64,000 nucleotides of DNA from Flagellimonas sp. HMM57. GTDB taxonomy: Bacteria > Bacteroidota > Bacteroidia > Flavobacteriales > Flavobacteriaceae. Below are positions 44,252-53,263 of this stretch, in pieces. Made by a program: the position numbers and the translations under genes. The notes below the pieces were generated by a model that saw only the letters and a program-made list of their open reading frames with translations, was not told the origin of the DNA and made no database searches. The first letter of the stretch is position 1. The number at the start of each line of letters is the position of its first letter. The DNA lies in the NCBI RefSeq assembly GCF_021390175.1, contig NZ_CP090004.1, forward strand, positions 3,897,001-3,961,000. Reading direction: 5' to 3'.

Positions 44252-44286
44252 TTTGCATTTCTTTAGTTATCTTTTGATTATTTTTG
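44252..44286 (+). promoter_or_regulatory. Possible promoter of the M28 peptidase gene
   Basis: TTTG (44252-44255) and TATTTTTG (44279-44286; TAnnTTTG) are separated by 23 nt, slightly longer than typical. The -7 match lies 22 nt before the ATG at 44309. Confidence 0.35.
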
Positions 44287-44308
44287 GGAGATTTTGAAAA
44301 CATATTTT

Positions 44309-45865
44309 ATGAAGAAAGTTTCTTTAATAGCTATAGGTATTGTATGCTCCTGTAACACTTCGCAGAAAACAATTTCCGAACCCTCCTCCTTAAAAAAGGA
44401 AATCGATCCTGTAGTATATGCTCAGACCATAACAGAGGAAGAATTAAAAGAGTATCTCTATACGTATGCTTCAGATGAGTTTGAAGGTCGTGAAACTGGT
44501 AAACCCGGACAAAAAAAAGCAGTTGCTTACCTTAAGGCAGCATATGAAGAATTAGAAATACCTGCGGCTAAAACAGATGGAGATTATTTGCAAAATGTAC
44601 CCCTAGAGGTTGCCAAAGTTCCAAAAGGAACAGTTTTGGTTGATGGAAACACGTTTCAACTAGGTGAAGACATTCTAACTTTTACCGCAGCTGATGGTGA
44701 TTATTCCAATGTGGTCTATGCTGGCTATGGCATTGAGGAAGGAGATTATTCCGACTATAGTGAATTAGATGTAAAGGATAAATTGGTATTGATCAAAGCC
44801 GGTGAGCCAACGAACAATAACGGCACTTATGTTCTATCTGGTACTGAGGAAAAATCTGCATGGAGCAACATGTCCGAAGCGATGGGAAAAAAGTCCAACT
44901 TAGCTGTTGAAAAAGGGGCAACTGGTATCCTGTACTACGATGCACAGAATTTTGCCCGATTCAAAAATTATTATGAATTCATGAAAGAGAACAACAGTGG
45001 AAAAATGGCACTGAAAGGTGAAGCTAACACCAATTTTATTGTGCTCTTGAACAACAAATCCGCTACTGCTTTTATAAATGATATTGATGGGGACAATGTT
45101 CCAAAATCAATTTCAACAGATGTAAAAATCGATATAGTCAGTGGAAACGACCAGATAAATTCGGAAAACGTTGTTGCTGTCTTAAAGGGTTCCGAAAAGC
45201 CTGACGAATATGTTGTGATATCCTCTCATTTAGATCATATTGGTGTTACCGCGAACGGACAAATAAACAATGGTGCCGATGATGACGGTTCCGGTACTGT
45301 TGCACTTCTTGAAATTGCAGAAGCTTTTAAAAAAGCGGCAGAAGCTGGTGAAGGTCCAAAACGCTCTATTGTTTTTCTACATGTCACTGGTGAAGAGAAA
45401 GGTCTTTTGGGCTCAAAATATTATACGGATTATGACCCTGTTTTTCCATTGTCCCAAACGGTTGCAAATCTTAATATTGATATGATAGGAAGGATTGACC
45501 CAAAGCGTGTAGGAGACCGAAACTATGTGTACTTAATTGGTTCTGATAAACTGAGTACTGAATTACATGACCTTTCTGAAGCTATAAATGAAAAGTATAC
45601 CAATATTGAATTGGATTATACGTATAATGATGAAAATGACCCTAACAGATTTTATTACAGGAGCGATCATTATAATTTTGCCAAAAATAATATTCCAATC
45701 ATCTTTTATTTTAATGGTACACATGCCGATTATCATCGTCCCGGAGATACACCGGATAAAATAAATTATGACTTACTGGAAAATAGAACACGACTTGTTT
45801 TCCATACAGCTTGGGAAGTTGCAAATAGGGAAGATAAAGTTATTGTGGATAAGCCATCCAAGTAA
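44309..45865 (+). CDS. M28-family zinc peptidase, probable lipoprotein
   Basis: 518 aa from ATG 44309; a 5-codon longer reading uses TTG. MKKVSLIAIGIVCSC has a lipobox-like end (V-C-S-C, Cys15), so it may be an outer-membrane lipoprotein. A PA-like insert (about 120-260) precedes the M28 domain (about 290-515): SSHLDHIGV (His, Asp ligand), NNGADDDGSGTVALLEIA (bridging Asp), HVTGEEKGLLGSKYY (catalytic Glu and ligand Glu), LNIDMIGR (Asp) and THADYHRPGDT (His). All five co-catalytic zinc ligands are present. Acts as an aminopeptidase. Ends before a strong terminator shared with tRNA-His. Confidence 0.9.
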   Translation: MKKVSLIAIGIVCSCNTSQKTISEPSSLKKEIDPVVYAQTITEEELKEYLYTYASDEFEGRETGKPGQKKAVAYLKAAYEELEIPAAKTDGDYLQNVPLEVAKVPKGTVLVDGNTFQLGEDILTFTAADGDYSNVVYAGYGIEEGDYSDYSELDVKDKLVLIKAGEPTNNNGTYVLSGTEEKSAWSNMSEAMGKKSNLAVEKGATGILYYDAQNFARFKNYYEFMKENNSGKMALKGEANTNFIVLLNNKSATAFINDIDGDNVPKSISTDVKIDIVSGNDQINSENVVAVLKGSEKPDEYVVISSHLDHIGVTANGQINNGADDDGSGTVALLEIAEAFKKAAEAGEGPKRSIVFLHVTGEEKGLLGSKYYTDYDPVFPLSQTVANLNIDMIGRIDPKRVGDRNYVYLIGSDKLSTELHDLSEAINEKYTNIELDYTYNDENDPNRFYYRSDHYNFAKNNIPIIFYFNGTHADYHRPGDTPDKINYDLLENRTRLVFHTAWEVANREDKVIVDKPSK

Positions 45866-45890
45866 TGAACAAAATATAGTAAAAACAAAA

Positions 45891-45914
45891 AAGCCCTCTT
45901 ATTCTAGAGGGCTT
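45891..45914. terminator. Bidirectional rho-independent terminator
   Basis: Stem AAGCCCTCT (45891-45899) with AGAGGGCTT (45906-45914), 6-nt loop, A-run before and T-run after. Serves the M28 gene on the plus strand and the tRNA-His gene on the minus strand, whose 3' end lies 7 nt away. Confidence 0.9.
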
Positions 45915-45920
45915 TTTTTG

Positions 45921-45994
45921 GGTGGAAGACGGGATTCGAACCCGCGACCCTCGGTACCACAAACCGATGCTCTAACCAACTGAGCTACAACCAC
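45921..45994 (-). tRNA. tRNA-His (anticodon GTG)
   Basis: The cloverleaf reads acceptor GTGGTTG, D-arm GCTC-AGTTGGTTA-GAGC, anticodon stem TCGGT/ACCGA with loop TTGTGGT (anticodon at plus-strand 45958-45960), variable loop and T-arm GCGGG-TTCGAAT-CCCGT, acceptor 3' CTTCCAC then C. A G at 45995 can act as the histidine-specific G-1, facing the C discriminator. CCA is not encoded. Oddity: acceptor pairs 5-68 and 6-67 are U-U, discussed in findings. Confidence 0.92.
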
Positions 45995-46211
45995 CATTTA
46001 AGCGGTGGCAAAAATACTTCTTTTTATTAATTCAATCAAATGAAATTTAAATTTACCTCTTAAAAAGAATAAAAAAATTAACTCCCGAAATGCTTATCTA
46101 TTTTTAGTATTCTGTAGCAATAGTGATAATATTTGGTTTGACAGTCTGTATGATTTAGTACAAAACTTCGGTGAATGACACTTTAAAATAGTCAAAACAC
46201 ACAATTATTGA

Positions 46212-46223
46212 ACTTTCACAACA
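46212..46223 (+). promoter_or_regulatory. 12-bp motif shared with the first kinase promoter
   Basis: ACTTTCACAACA, the exact reverse complement of the repeat unit at 31550-31582. It lies 58 nt before the second TPR histidine kinase gene. Relative to transcription it has the same orientation as the two copies in front of the first kinase. Single copy here. Nothing else recognisable lies in the gap 46000-46281. Confidence 0.45.
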
Positions 46224-46281
46224 TTTTATTCCTAAAAAGCACGCTCAAAACTATTTTTATGATTCGAGATTTTGAAAATAC

Positions 46282-48369
46282 ATGCCCAAATCGACCTACT
46301 TTTTTAATCTACAAAAGTTATTGTACAAAATAACGTTAATCAGTTGTGTCGTATTCTTAGCATTCCCCGTCCAATCCCAAAAAATAAAAAGGGACAGTAT
46401 TGTCTACAAATTAAATCGATTACAATCCTCAAAGGAGTTTAAGGCACAAGATACCACATACATAAACTTGCTCTCCAGCCTTGCTTCTACCTATCGTTTT
46501 ATGAACAAGGACAGTCTGTATGTTATTTCCAAAAGAGTATTAAAACTTAGCAAAGAAGTAAATTATACAAATGGTAAAATCCAGGCTTTAGAGGCAATAG
46601 GGGATTATTTTTCAGACGAGGGAAATCGTGAAAAATCAATGGCCTACTTTAAAAAGGCACTTCATCTAGCACGAAAAACAGGCAATAAAGAGTATGAACT
46701 TAGTATTATAAATGGGCTTGGGCACGATTATGATTATGAAGGAAACAACGCGGAAGCACTCAACCTTTATTTAGAGGGAATAGATGTAGCTAAACAAACG
46801 GACAATAAACATATGTTGTCAATTCTTAATGAAAATATTGCAAGTCTATACATTCGGCAAAAGGATTACAAGAACGCATTGGTTTTTTATGATACCGTAC
46901 AGGCCATAAATGAAGAAATGGGCAATGAGGTTTTCCATGCCGAAACACAAAGCAACATGGCTTCATTGTACAAGGATATCAAAGATTTTGAGCAAGCCAT
47001 GTTCAATGTAAACAAAAGTATCACTACGTTCGAAAAACACAAAATCTATGATTGGCTGGCATATGCGTACGAAGTTAAGGGAAGCATATATCTAGAACAG
47101 AAAAAATACCAATGGGCTTTATATTGGTATGATCAAGCTAATATGCTCCACAAACAGCAATTGGACGACGAAAGGGAAAAAATACAATTATTGAACGGTA
47201 TGGCCAAGGTATACCTAGGTCTTGAGAAAGATAGTCTATCCTTACAATATGCGGAAGAAGGTTTTCAATTATCAAAAAAAATCAAATCATTACAAGGACA
47301 AATAGATTGTTCAGAAACTTTGTACAAGCTATATAAAAAGCAGAATAGCTCGGATAACGCTTTAGTATATTTAGAGACCTTCAAACAACTTTCCGATTCT
47401 CTTTCCAAAGACAAAAGCAAACAAAGTCTTGCCTTGCTAGAGACTAAACTAAAATATGAAAAGGAAAAAGATGACCTAATTACTGCCAACGAAACCGCTC
47501 TGGCCAAGCATAAAAGTTATATCTATTTGACTGTTGCTGTTTTGGTCATCTTAACCTTTATAACTTTTTTGATACGTCGCAGTGAGCATATTCAGAAAAA
47601 ATTGAACAGGGAGCTTCACGAAAAATCCAAGGTGGTCAGTGAACGTGAGGTAGAACTTCACGAAAACAATAAGACAAAGACTAAATTATTTTCCGTAATC
47701 GGTCACGATTTACGTGGGCCTATCGGTGCGCTACAGGGGATGCTCAAATTATTTACAGATGGTGAAATTGGCAAAGATGAGTTCATCTCTTTTATTCCAA
47801 AGTTAAAATCCGATGTAGAAAACATATCCTTTACATTAAACAACTTATTGTCATGGGGGCAGACCCAAATGAATGGGGTTACTACCAAACCCAAAAGGCT
47901 TTCTTTAGATAAGCTGGTGAGCGCTAATATTAAATTACTATCGGAAGTAGCCTCTGGAAAATCAATAAAAATAATCAATCAATTGCCTGAGAATCCTTTG
48001 ATATATGCCGATCATCACCAAATAGATATCGTAGTCCGAAATCTTCTGAGCAATGCCATAAAGTTTACTCCCGAAAATGGCCTAATTACGATTGAAGCAG
48101 AGGAAAAAAAGGACATGTGGGAAATCATTATCCGTGATACAGGTATAGGCATGAACAAAGAAATTCAGAAAAAAATCTTTAAAAGTACTACCAATATTAC
48201 CACATATGGTACCAATAATGAAAAAGGAACCGGTCTTGGCCTTTCACTTTGCAAAGAAATGATTCAAAAGAACAAAGGTGAAATTTGGGTAGAAAGTATA
48301 TTGCGCAAAGGTTCTTCTTTTCATTTTACAATTCCAAAAGCAGAGAAAAGATACCAGAATGCCAGTTAA
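46282..48369 (+). CDS. TPR sensor histidine kinase (HisKA type)
   Basis: 695 aa. N-terminal hydrophobic export signal (about 12-32), then about 350 residues of TPR-like repeats (for example AEALNLYLEGIDVAKQTDNK, YKNALVFYDTVQAINEEMG, YQWALYWYDQANMLHKQQ), a coiled coil, a transmembrane helix (about 412-430; SYIYLTVAVLVILTFITFLI), the phosphoacceptor box FSVIGHDLRGPIGALQGML (His about 475) and HATPase_c with VVRNLLSNAIKFTPE, DTGIGM and GTGLGLSLCKEMI. Likely senses an envelope signal through its periplasmic TPR domain. No response regulator is adjacent, so it is an orphan kinase. Stop lies 5 nt from the convergent bshB1. Confidence 0.9.
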   Translation: MPKSTYFFNLQKLLYKITLISCVVFLAFPVQSQKIKRDSIVYKLNRLQSSKEFKAQDTTYINLLSSLASTYRFMNKDSLYVISKRVLKLSKEVNYTNGKIQALEAIGDYFSDEGNREKSMAYFKKALHLARKTGNKEYELSIINGLGHDYDYEGNNAEALNLYLEGIDVAKQTDNKHMLSILNENIASLYIRQKDYKNALVFYDTVQAINEEMGNEVFHAETQSNMASLYKDIKDFEQAMFNVNKSITTFEKHKIYDWLAYAYEVKGSIYLEQKKYQWALYWYDQANMLHKQQLDDEREKIQLLNGMAKVYLGLEKDSLSLQYAEEGFQLSKKIKSLQGQIDCSETLYKLYKKQNSSDNALVYLETFKQLSDSLSKDKSKQSLALLETKLKYEKEKDDLITANETALAKHKSYIYLTVAVLVILTFITFLIRRSEHIQKKLNRELHEKSKVVSEREVELHENNKTKTKLFSVIGHDLRGPIGALQGMLKLFTDGEIGKDEFISFIPKLKSDVENISFTLNNLLSWGQTQMNGVTTKPKRLSLDKLVSANIKLLSEVASGKSIKIINQLPENPLIYADHHQIDIVVRNLLSNAIKFTPENGLITIEAEEKKDMWEIIIRDTGIGMNKEIQKKIFKSTTNITTYGTNNEKGTGLGLSLCKEMIQKNKGEIWVESILRKGSSFHFTIPKAEKRYQNAS

Positions 48370-48374
48370 AGTGT

Positions 48375-49097
48375 TTATATTAAATCATCAAGATTATCTA
48401 CCGCAACATAGCGCTCAGCTGTAAAGCCTTCTGCATACTCAACCCCGATCAACCTTCCTAAGTCCCTTGCCCTGTAGTTTACACTATCGATAAAGTTTTT
48501 ACTACTTATGGGTGTTTCCGGTTCGTCACTATTTGGATCAAAAAATTGTGACTCATAAGCTAGGATGGATGCTGTTTTTTTTTCGATAAAGCCAGATACA
48601 TCAACTACAAAATCTGGTTCTAAATTCTTCCATTGAATAAAATGATATACAACTTTAGGCCGCCATGCATCCTGCCATTGTTCCTCACCTTCCATTTTGG
48701 TATCTATTTTGACCAAACCACTTAAAAAGCAGGAATCGCTAACCAATTTACTTCCTTTGGCATGGTCAATATGCCTGTCATCGATTGCATTGCAGAGTAC
48801 AATCTCCGGACGATATTTTCGGATTATTTTTATGATTTCCAACTGATGCGCTTTGTCATTGGTAAAAAAACCATCGGCGAATTCCATATTCTCACGAACG
48901 GAAACCCCTAAAATCCCAGCTGCATCCAGCGCTTCTTTGTCCCTAATTTCAGCAGAACCCCTTGTACCCAACTCACCACGGGTCAAATCGATAATTCCAA
49001 CTTTTTTCCCTCTTGAAATCTCTTTGGCAATGGTACCTCCAGCACCTAACTCTGCATCATCTGGGTGAGCACCAAATACTAAAATGTCTAACTTCAT
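48375..49097 (-). CDS. bshB1: Bacillithiol biosynthesis deacetylase BshB1
   Basis: 240 aa, zinc-dependent LmbE/PIG-L fold. FGAHPDDAELGAGGT (about 8-22; the AHPDD metal and catalytic aspartate), DLTRGELGTRGS, NAIDDRHIDHAKG (second metal histidine, HxxH, about 113-117) are diagnostic of BshB1, which removes acetate from GlcNAc-malate in bacillithiol synthesis. The length and the TRGE-GTRG element separate it from mycothiol MshB. It lies 9 nt downstream of a cystathionine gamma-synthase-like gene, fitting a sulfur/thiol context, since BshC adds cysteine. Confidence 0.92.
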   Translation of the reverse strand: MKLDILVFGAHPDDAELGAGGTIAKEISRGKKVGIIDLTRGELGTRGSAEIRDKEALDAAGILGVSVRENMEFADGFFTNDKAHQLEIIKIIRKYRPEIVLCNAIDDRHIDHAKGSKLVSDSCFLSGLVKIDTKMEGEEQWQDAWRPKVVYHFIQWKNLEPDFVVDVSGFIEKKTASILAYESQFFDPNSDEPETPISSKNFIDSVNYRARDLGRLIGVEYAEGFTAERYVAVDNLDDLI

Positions 49098-49106
49098 GTA
49101 TCTATT

Positions 49107-50276
49107 TTATGCAAGTACTGCTATGGATTTAACCTTGACAATGGCTTGTTCAATATCTTCGATCAAATCTTCCATCTCCTCAATACCTAAAGAAAACCGT
49201 ATCAATGTGTCTTTAATCCCCTGTTTCTCCCTGTCTTCCGGTGTCATTAAGGCATGGGATGTTTGGGTTGGTGAGAGCACCGTACTTTCAACTCCTGCCA
49301 AGCTCATGGATGGTTTTATGAGCTGTAAATATTTAAAAAACAGCGAGGTATCAATCGAAGCATTCAACTCAAAAGAAAGCATTCCGCCAAACCCTTTCAT
49401 CTGTGATTTTGCCAATTCGTGATCAGGATGGGTTTGGAGTCCAGGGTAGTACACATTTTCAACATCCTTGCTCTTATTTAAATACGTTGCCATTTTCATG
49501 GCATTTGTATTTTGGGCATTTACCCTAATCGCCATTGTTTTTATACTTCGCTCCAAAAGCCAAACGGTGTAATCACTAAGACTACCGCCAAAACAAATAG
49601 CTGTTTGGAAAACCTTGTCCATATTCTTTTGAGTCGAAGCAATTACCCCTGCACAGATGTCCGAGTGCCCTCCCATATATTTCGTAGCACTATGCAGCAC
49701 CACATCGATGCCAAAATCAATTGGGTTTTGGTTGATGGGACTCGCAAACGTGTTATCTATCATGGAGAGGATGCCATGCTTTTTTGCCAGTTTACCAATA
49801 GCATCCAAGTCAGTAATCGTTAACAAAGGATTAGAAGGGGTTTCTATATAAATCACCTTGGTGTTCGGTTTGATTTCTTTTTCAAGATCATCTACTTTCC
49901 AACCATTGGTGAACGAATAACTGATACCGTATTTCTCAAACTGGGTGACAGCAAAATTGTAAGTGCCTCCATATAAGGTCTGTTGTAGCACGATGTGGTC
50001 TCCCGCTTGTAAGAAAGCCATCAAAGCAGTACTTATTGCCGCCATTCCACTTCCAAAAATCAAGGCAGCTTCAGCATGTTCCAAAGCTGCCAATTTTTTG
50101 CACAACGCTTCTTGGTTGGGCGTATTGAAATATCTTGGATAGCGTTTTACATCAACATCCTCAAATGCATAGGAAGTACTCATGTACAAAGGGGATACAG
50201 CCCCTTTAAATTGTACATCTTCCAACTCTCCCGTGTGGGTACACGTCGTATTTGGACCTTTAACACTCTTTTTCAT
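49107..50276 (-). CDS. Cystathionine gamma-synthase/beta-lyase-like PLP enzyme
   Basis: 389 aa trans-sulfuration enzyme of the Cys/Met metabolism PLP family. The PLP lysine is in HSATKYMGGHSD (about 202), the PLP phosphate loop in FGSGMAAIST, the ring aspartate in SMIDNTFASP, and GGMLSFEL and GVESTVLSP(T) are typical C-terminal elements. The family interconverts cysteine, cystathionine and homocysteine; gamma-synthase, gamma-lyase and beta-lyase cannot be told apart safely. Its position directly upstream of bshB1 (9 nt) suggests a shared transcript for cysteine supply and bacillithiol. Confidence 0.88.
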   Translation of the reverse strand: MKKSVKGPNTTCTHTGELEDVQFKGAVSPLYMSTSYAFEDVDVKRYPRYFNTPNQEALCKKLAALEHAEAALIFGSGMAAISTALMAFLQAGDHIVLQQTLYGGTYNFAVTQFEKYGISYSFTNGWKVDDLEKEIKPNTKVIYIETPSNPLLTITDLDAIGKLAKKHGILSMIDNTFASPINQNPIDFGIDVVLHSATKYMGGHSDICAGVIASTQKNMDKVFQTAICFGGSLSDYTVWLLERSIKTMAIRVNAQNTNAMKMATYLNKSKDVENVYYPGLQTHPDHELAKSQMKGFGGMLSFELNASIDTSLFFKYLQLIKPSMSLAGVESTVLSPTQTSHALMTPEDREKQGIKDTLIRFSLGIEEMEDLIEDIEQAIVKVKSIAVLA

Positions 50277-50310
50277 AGGTTTAAAACTTTAGGCTAAATA
50301 TACAAAACCC

Positions 50311-51720
50311 TTACACTTGAACCTTCTTCCAGTTTCCTTTTTTAAACCATATCATTGCCATGATGGCAAGAAGTATTTCTGCTGATGTGATTGCAATAAA
50401 AACACCTATTGCACCCCAATCCAAAACCAAGGCCGCAATGTAAGCAAAGGGCAATTGAAACATCCAAAAAGAGAAAAAATTAATCTTTGTAGGGGTTTGG
50501 GTATCTCCAGAACCATTAAATGCTTGTGTCAGTACCATACCATACGCATAAAATACATAGCCTATTGCTATTATCTGAAGACATATTGCTCCATTTTCGA
50601 CCACGCTGGGCGTTGCATTGAACCACGAAATAATATTTTCCGCAAATACTAGATAAAGTACAGATACCAATCCCATAAAGTAGGCATTGTACTTTCCTGT
50701 TTTCCAAACGGATATTTCTGCCCTTTCAGGTTGTTTAGCGCCAAGGTTTTGACCTACCAAAGTTGCCGCAGCATTGCTCATCCCCCATGAGGGCATTAAG
50801 CTGAACATCATAACACGTATAGCTATTGTATATCCTGCCAGTACTTCACTGCCAAACTCGGACATAATACGCATTAGGAATACCCAACTTGAGGTACCGA
50901 TCAAAAACTGGGCAATTCCGCCTAAAGAAACCTTTACCAGATTCATCATGACTTTCAAATTGAAAACCAAATCTTTGAGAGCTAATTTTATTTTGCTCCA
51001 TCCAAAAAATAAAATTCCCAATTGAAAAAGTACCGCGGTTCCCCGCCCAATGTTTGTAGCGATTGCTGCACCCATAACCCCATATTCAGGAACAGGTCCC
51101 CATCCAAAAATAAAGATCGGGTCAAGAATAATGTTCAATCCATTGGAGAGTATTAAGGCCCACATGGCGATGGAGGCATCACCCGCTCCCCTAAAGATAG
51201 CATTGATCATGAACAGTAGCATGATGGTTATGTTCCCTCCAATCAAAAACTGAGTGTAGCCATAACCTTCCGCGATCAAATCTGGTTCGCCTCCCATCAA
51301 CCCTAGAATTTCTTTAGCATAAAAGATACCTATCAGACCTAGTGCAATAGAAATTAAAATTCCAAGACCAATAGCTTGTACAGCCGCTATCTTAGCACCT
51401 TGAAGATCCTTCTCTCCTACTCTACGTGCCACTATTGCAGTGGCAGCCATACTTAAGCCTATGGCAAGGGCATATACCAAGGTAATTACAGATTCTGTTA
51501 GGCCTATTGTTGCTACTGCATTTACACTGACTTGCGAAACGTATGCAATGTCGACCAATGCAAAAATGGATTCCATCAGCATTTCCAAAATCATAGGAAT
51601 GGAAAGCATAAAAATAGCTTTGCGAATACTGCCAGAGGTAAATTCTGTTTCCTTACCGGTAACGGCAATCCAAAAATAGCTAAGTGATTTTTTAAAAAAA
51701 GATATATTGAAATTTGTCAT
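50311..51720 (-). CDS. MATE-family multidrug/toxin efflux transporter
   Basis: 469 aa with about 12 membrane segments in two homologous halves, as in NorM/DinF-type exporters driven by Na+ or H+. MLSIPMILEMLMESIFALVDIAYVS in helix 1 and the later repeat of AATLVGQNLGAKQP (start of the second half region) are typical. A short cytosolic N-terminus (SYFWIAVTGKETEFTSGSIRKA) precedes helix 1, and the C-terminus is basic. Substrate unknown. It lies 34 nt upstream of the cystathionine synthase-like gene on the same strand and may be co-transcribed. Confidence 0.92.
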   Translation of the reverse strand: MTNFNISFFKKSLSYFWIAVTGKETEFTSGSIRKAIFMLSIPMILEMLMESIFALVDIAYVSQVSVNAVATIGLTESVITLVYALAIGLSMAATAIVARRVGEKDLQGAKIAAVQAIGLGILISIALGLIGIFYAKEILGLMGGEPDLIAEGYGYTQFLIGGNITIMLLFMINAIFRGAGDASIAMWALILSNGLNIILDPIFIFGWGPVPEYGVMGAAIATNIGRGTAVLFQLGILFFGWSKIKLALKDLVFNLKVMMNLVKVSLGGIAQFLIGTSSWVFLMRIMSEFGSEVLAGYTIAIRVMMFSLMPSWGMSNAAATLVGQNLGAKQPERAEISVWKTGKYNAYFMGLVSVLYLVFAENIISWFNATPSVVENGAICLQIIAIGYVFYAYGMVLTQAFNGSGDTQTPTKINFFSFWMFQLPFAYIAALVLDWGAIGVFIAITSAEILLAIMAMIWFKKGNWKKVQV

Positions 51721-51750
51721 TATGTTGAATTATGTATAAAAAAGAGGTGA

Positions 51751-51816
51751 AAATGTCAGTTCGTCAGGAAAGTATCCCAATTACTTTTTTGGCGTATTGC
51801 CTATGACATCTATAGC
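51751..51816. other. Structured intergenic element with GTCAG direct repeat
   Basis: In the 236-nt gap 51721-51956 a GTCAG-TTC-GTCAG direct repeat (8-bp period, 51755-51767) is followed by TTTTTTGGCGTATTGC and CTATGACATC, so ATGTCA and TGACAT form outer inverted arms. I have a loose recollection of similar GTCAG repeats upstream of stress genes in this phylum but cannot confirm it. It lies between divergent MATE and M14 genes. Confidence 0.25.
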
Positions 51817-51956
51817 GGACATAATTCTTATAACTTCATGATGGTACAAAGATGTAAAAAAAATCAATACTATTTTAAAAAATTGTGTAGCCAGCACAAA
51901 AAATTGTATCATGCAATCTTTAAACTTCATTTTTAAACCAAACTAAAAAGAATTCT

Positions 51957-53246
51957 ATGCAATTTGTTTTTTCACGGTTCTGCATTGTATTGCTCTTATT
52001 CGTTTCATGTAAAAATGCTGCTGTTCCAGTTGCAAGTAGCTCTAATGGCTATCAAGGACAGGGAACAAATCCTGTTGTGCCCACTGTAAACAAACCTGTT
52101 CAAAAACAGTGGAAAGGCACATGGTCTTTTGATGATGATACTACTTTTTTCACAAATGATTTTGATGGCGCACGATTAAACGGAGTCGCAGCCGATGGAG
52201 ATGATCATTATACTCTTTTGATCACTGCGGAGAATACACCAATAAATGTTAGTCCGTGGTATGCCTTTAAAGTTTGGACGGAGCATCCTAGGGAAATCAC
52301 CATAAAACTCTCCTACCAAGATTCCAGAAGTCGTTATTACCCAAAAATAAGCTCAGACGGAATTCATTTTAAGTCCTTGGACAGCACGGCGTTCAAGGCC
52401 ATAAATCCGGGCGAGGGTGAATTTGGCATAAAAGCGGCACCAGAGTTTGTGGAGCTTACCTTATCAATTAAAAAGGAACCCATATGGATAAGCGCACAGG
52501 AGCTTTATCCCTCTAAACGTGTTAACCAATGGATAGATTCACTCTCCCACAAACCATACATTTCCAACTATGAAATAGGAAGAACCACAGAAGATAGAAC
52601 AATAAAGCTTATGGAAATCAAAGGAGATAGCCCCACAAAAAAAGCAGTAATGATTATCTCTAGACAGCATCCGCCAGAAGTAACGGGATTTCTTGCCATG
52701 AAGTCCTTTATTGAAACAATTTCCAGCGAAACGGCCCAAGCAAAGAAGTTTAGAAAGACCCATACTGTTTTTGTGGTACCCCTAATGAATCCAGATGGTG
52801 TGGACAATGGGCATTGGCGGCATAATATGGGAGGAATCGACCTAAACAGGGATTGGCAAAATTTTAATCAACCCGAAACCAAAAGTGTGCGGAACTTTTT
52901 GAAAAAAAAGAACAAGGAAGGATTTAAGTTCGTTTTTGGGGCCGATTTCCATTCAACTTGGGACGATATCTACTATCCTTTGGATACTACGGTAACAGGG
53001 CAAAAAGGTAAAATTGTCTTTGATTGGATTGAAAATATAAGTGATAGACTTCCACAAAAAAAATCCAACGTGGTACCTTCAGATAAGCTGGACCCAACCA
53101 TGGTATCGCGCACCTATTTTTTTGTAGAACACCAAATGCCCGCAATTGTATTTGAACTTGGGGATAATACACCAAGGGACTTTTTAAAACTCAAGGGTAA
53201 AGTAGCTGCCGAAGAATTGATGCAATTGCTACTCGAAGATGACTAA
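51957..53246 (+). CDS. Secreted M14-family zinc carboxypeptidase, probable lipoprotein
   Basis: 429 aa. N-terminal lipoprotein-like signal (CIVLLLFVSCKNA; lipobox cysteine about residue 19). An N-terminal beta-rich domain (about 55-185) precedes the M14 fold (about 200-429): ISRQHPPEVTGFLAMK (zinc His and Glu), PLMNPDGVDNGHWRHN, GIDLNRDW (arginine/asparagine binding), GADFHSTWDD (third zinc ligand His) and VFELGDNTPRDF with the catalytic glutamate. The set matches the M14 branch often annotated as murein-peptide or peptidase M14 family proteins. Acts outside the cytoplasm; substrate specificity unknown. Confidence 0.88.
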   Translation: MQFVFSRFCIVLLLFVSCKNAAVPVASSSNGYQGQGTNPVVPTVNKPVQKQWKGTWSFDDDTTFFTNDFDGARLNGVAADGDDHYTLLITAENTPINVSPWYAFKVWTEHPREITIKLSYQDSRSRYYPKISSDGIHFKSLDSTAFKAINPGEGEFGIKAAPEFVELTLSIKKEPIWISAQELYPSKRVNQWIDSLSHKPYISNYEIGRTTEDRTIKLMEIKGDSPTKKAVMIISRQHPPEVTGFLAMKSFIETISSETAQAKKFRKTHTVFVVPLMNPDGVDNGHWRHNMGGIDLNRDWQNFNQPETKSVRNFLKKKNKEGFKFVFGADFHSTWDDIYYPLDTTVTGQKGKIVFDWIENISDRLPQKKSNVVPSDKLDPTMVSRTYFFVEHQMPAIVFELGDNTPRDFLKLKGKVAAEELMQLLLEDD

Positions 53247-53263
53247 GTTATTATACGCTTCAT

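Noticed and set aside
51789-51803. Sigma-54 promoter
   Set aside because: GG and GC are separated by 6 nt rather than about 10.
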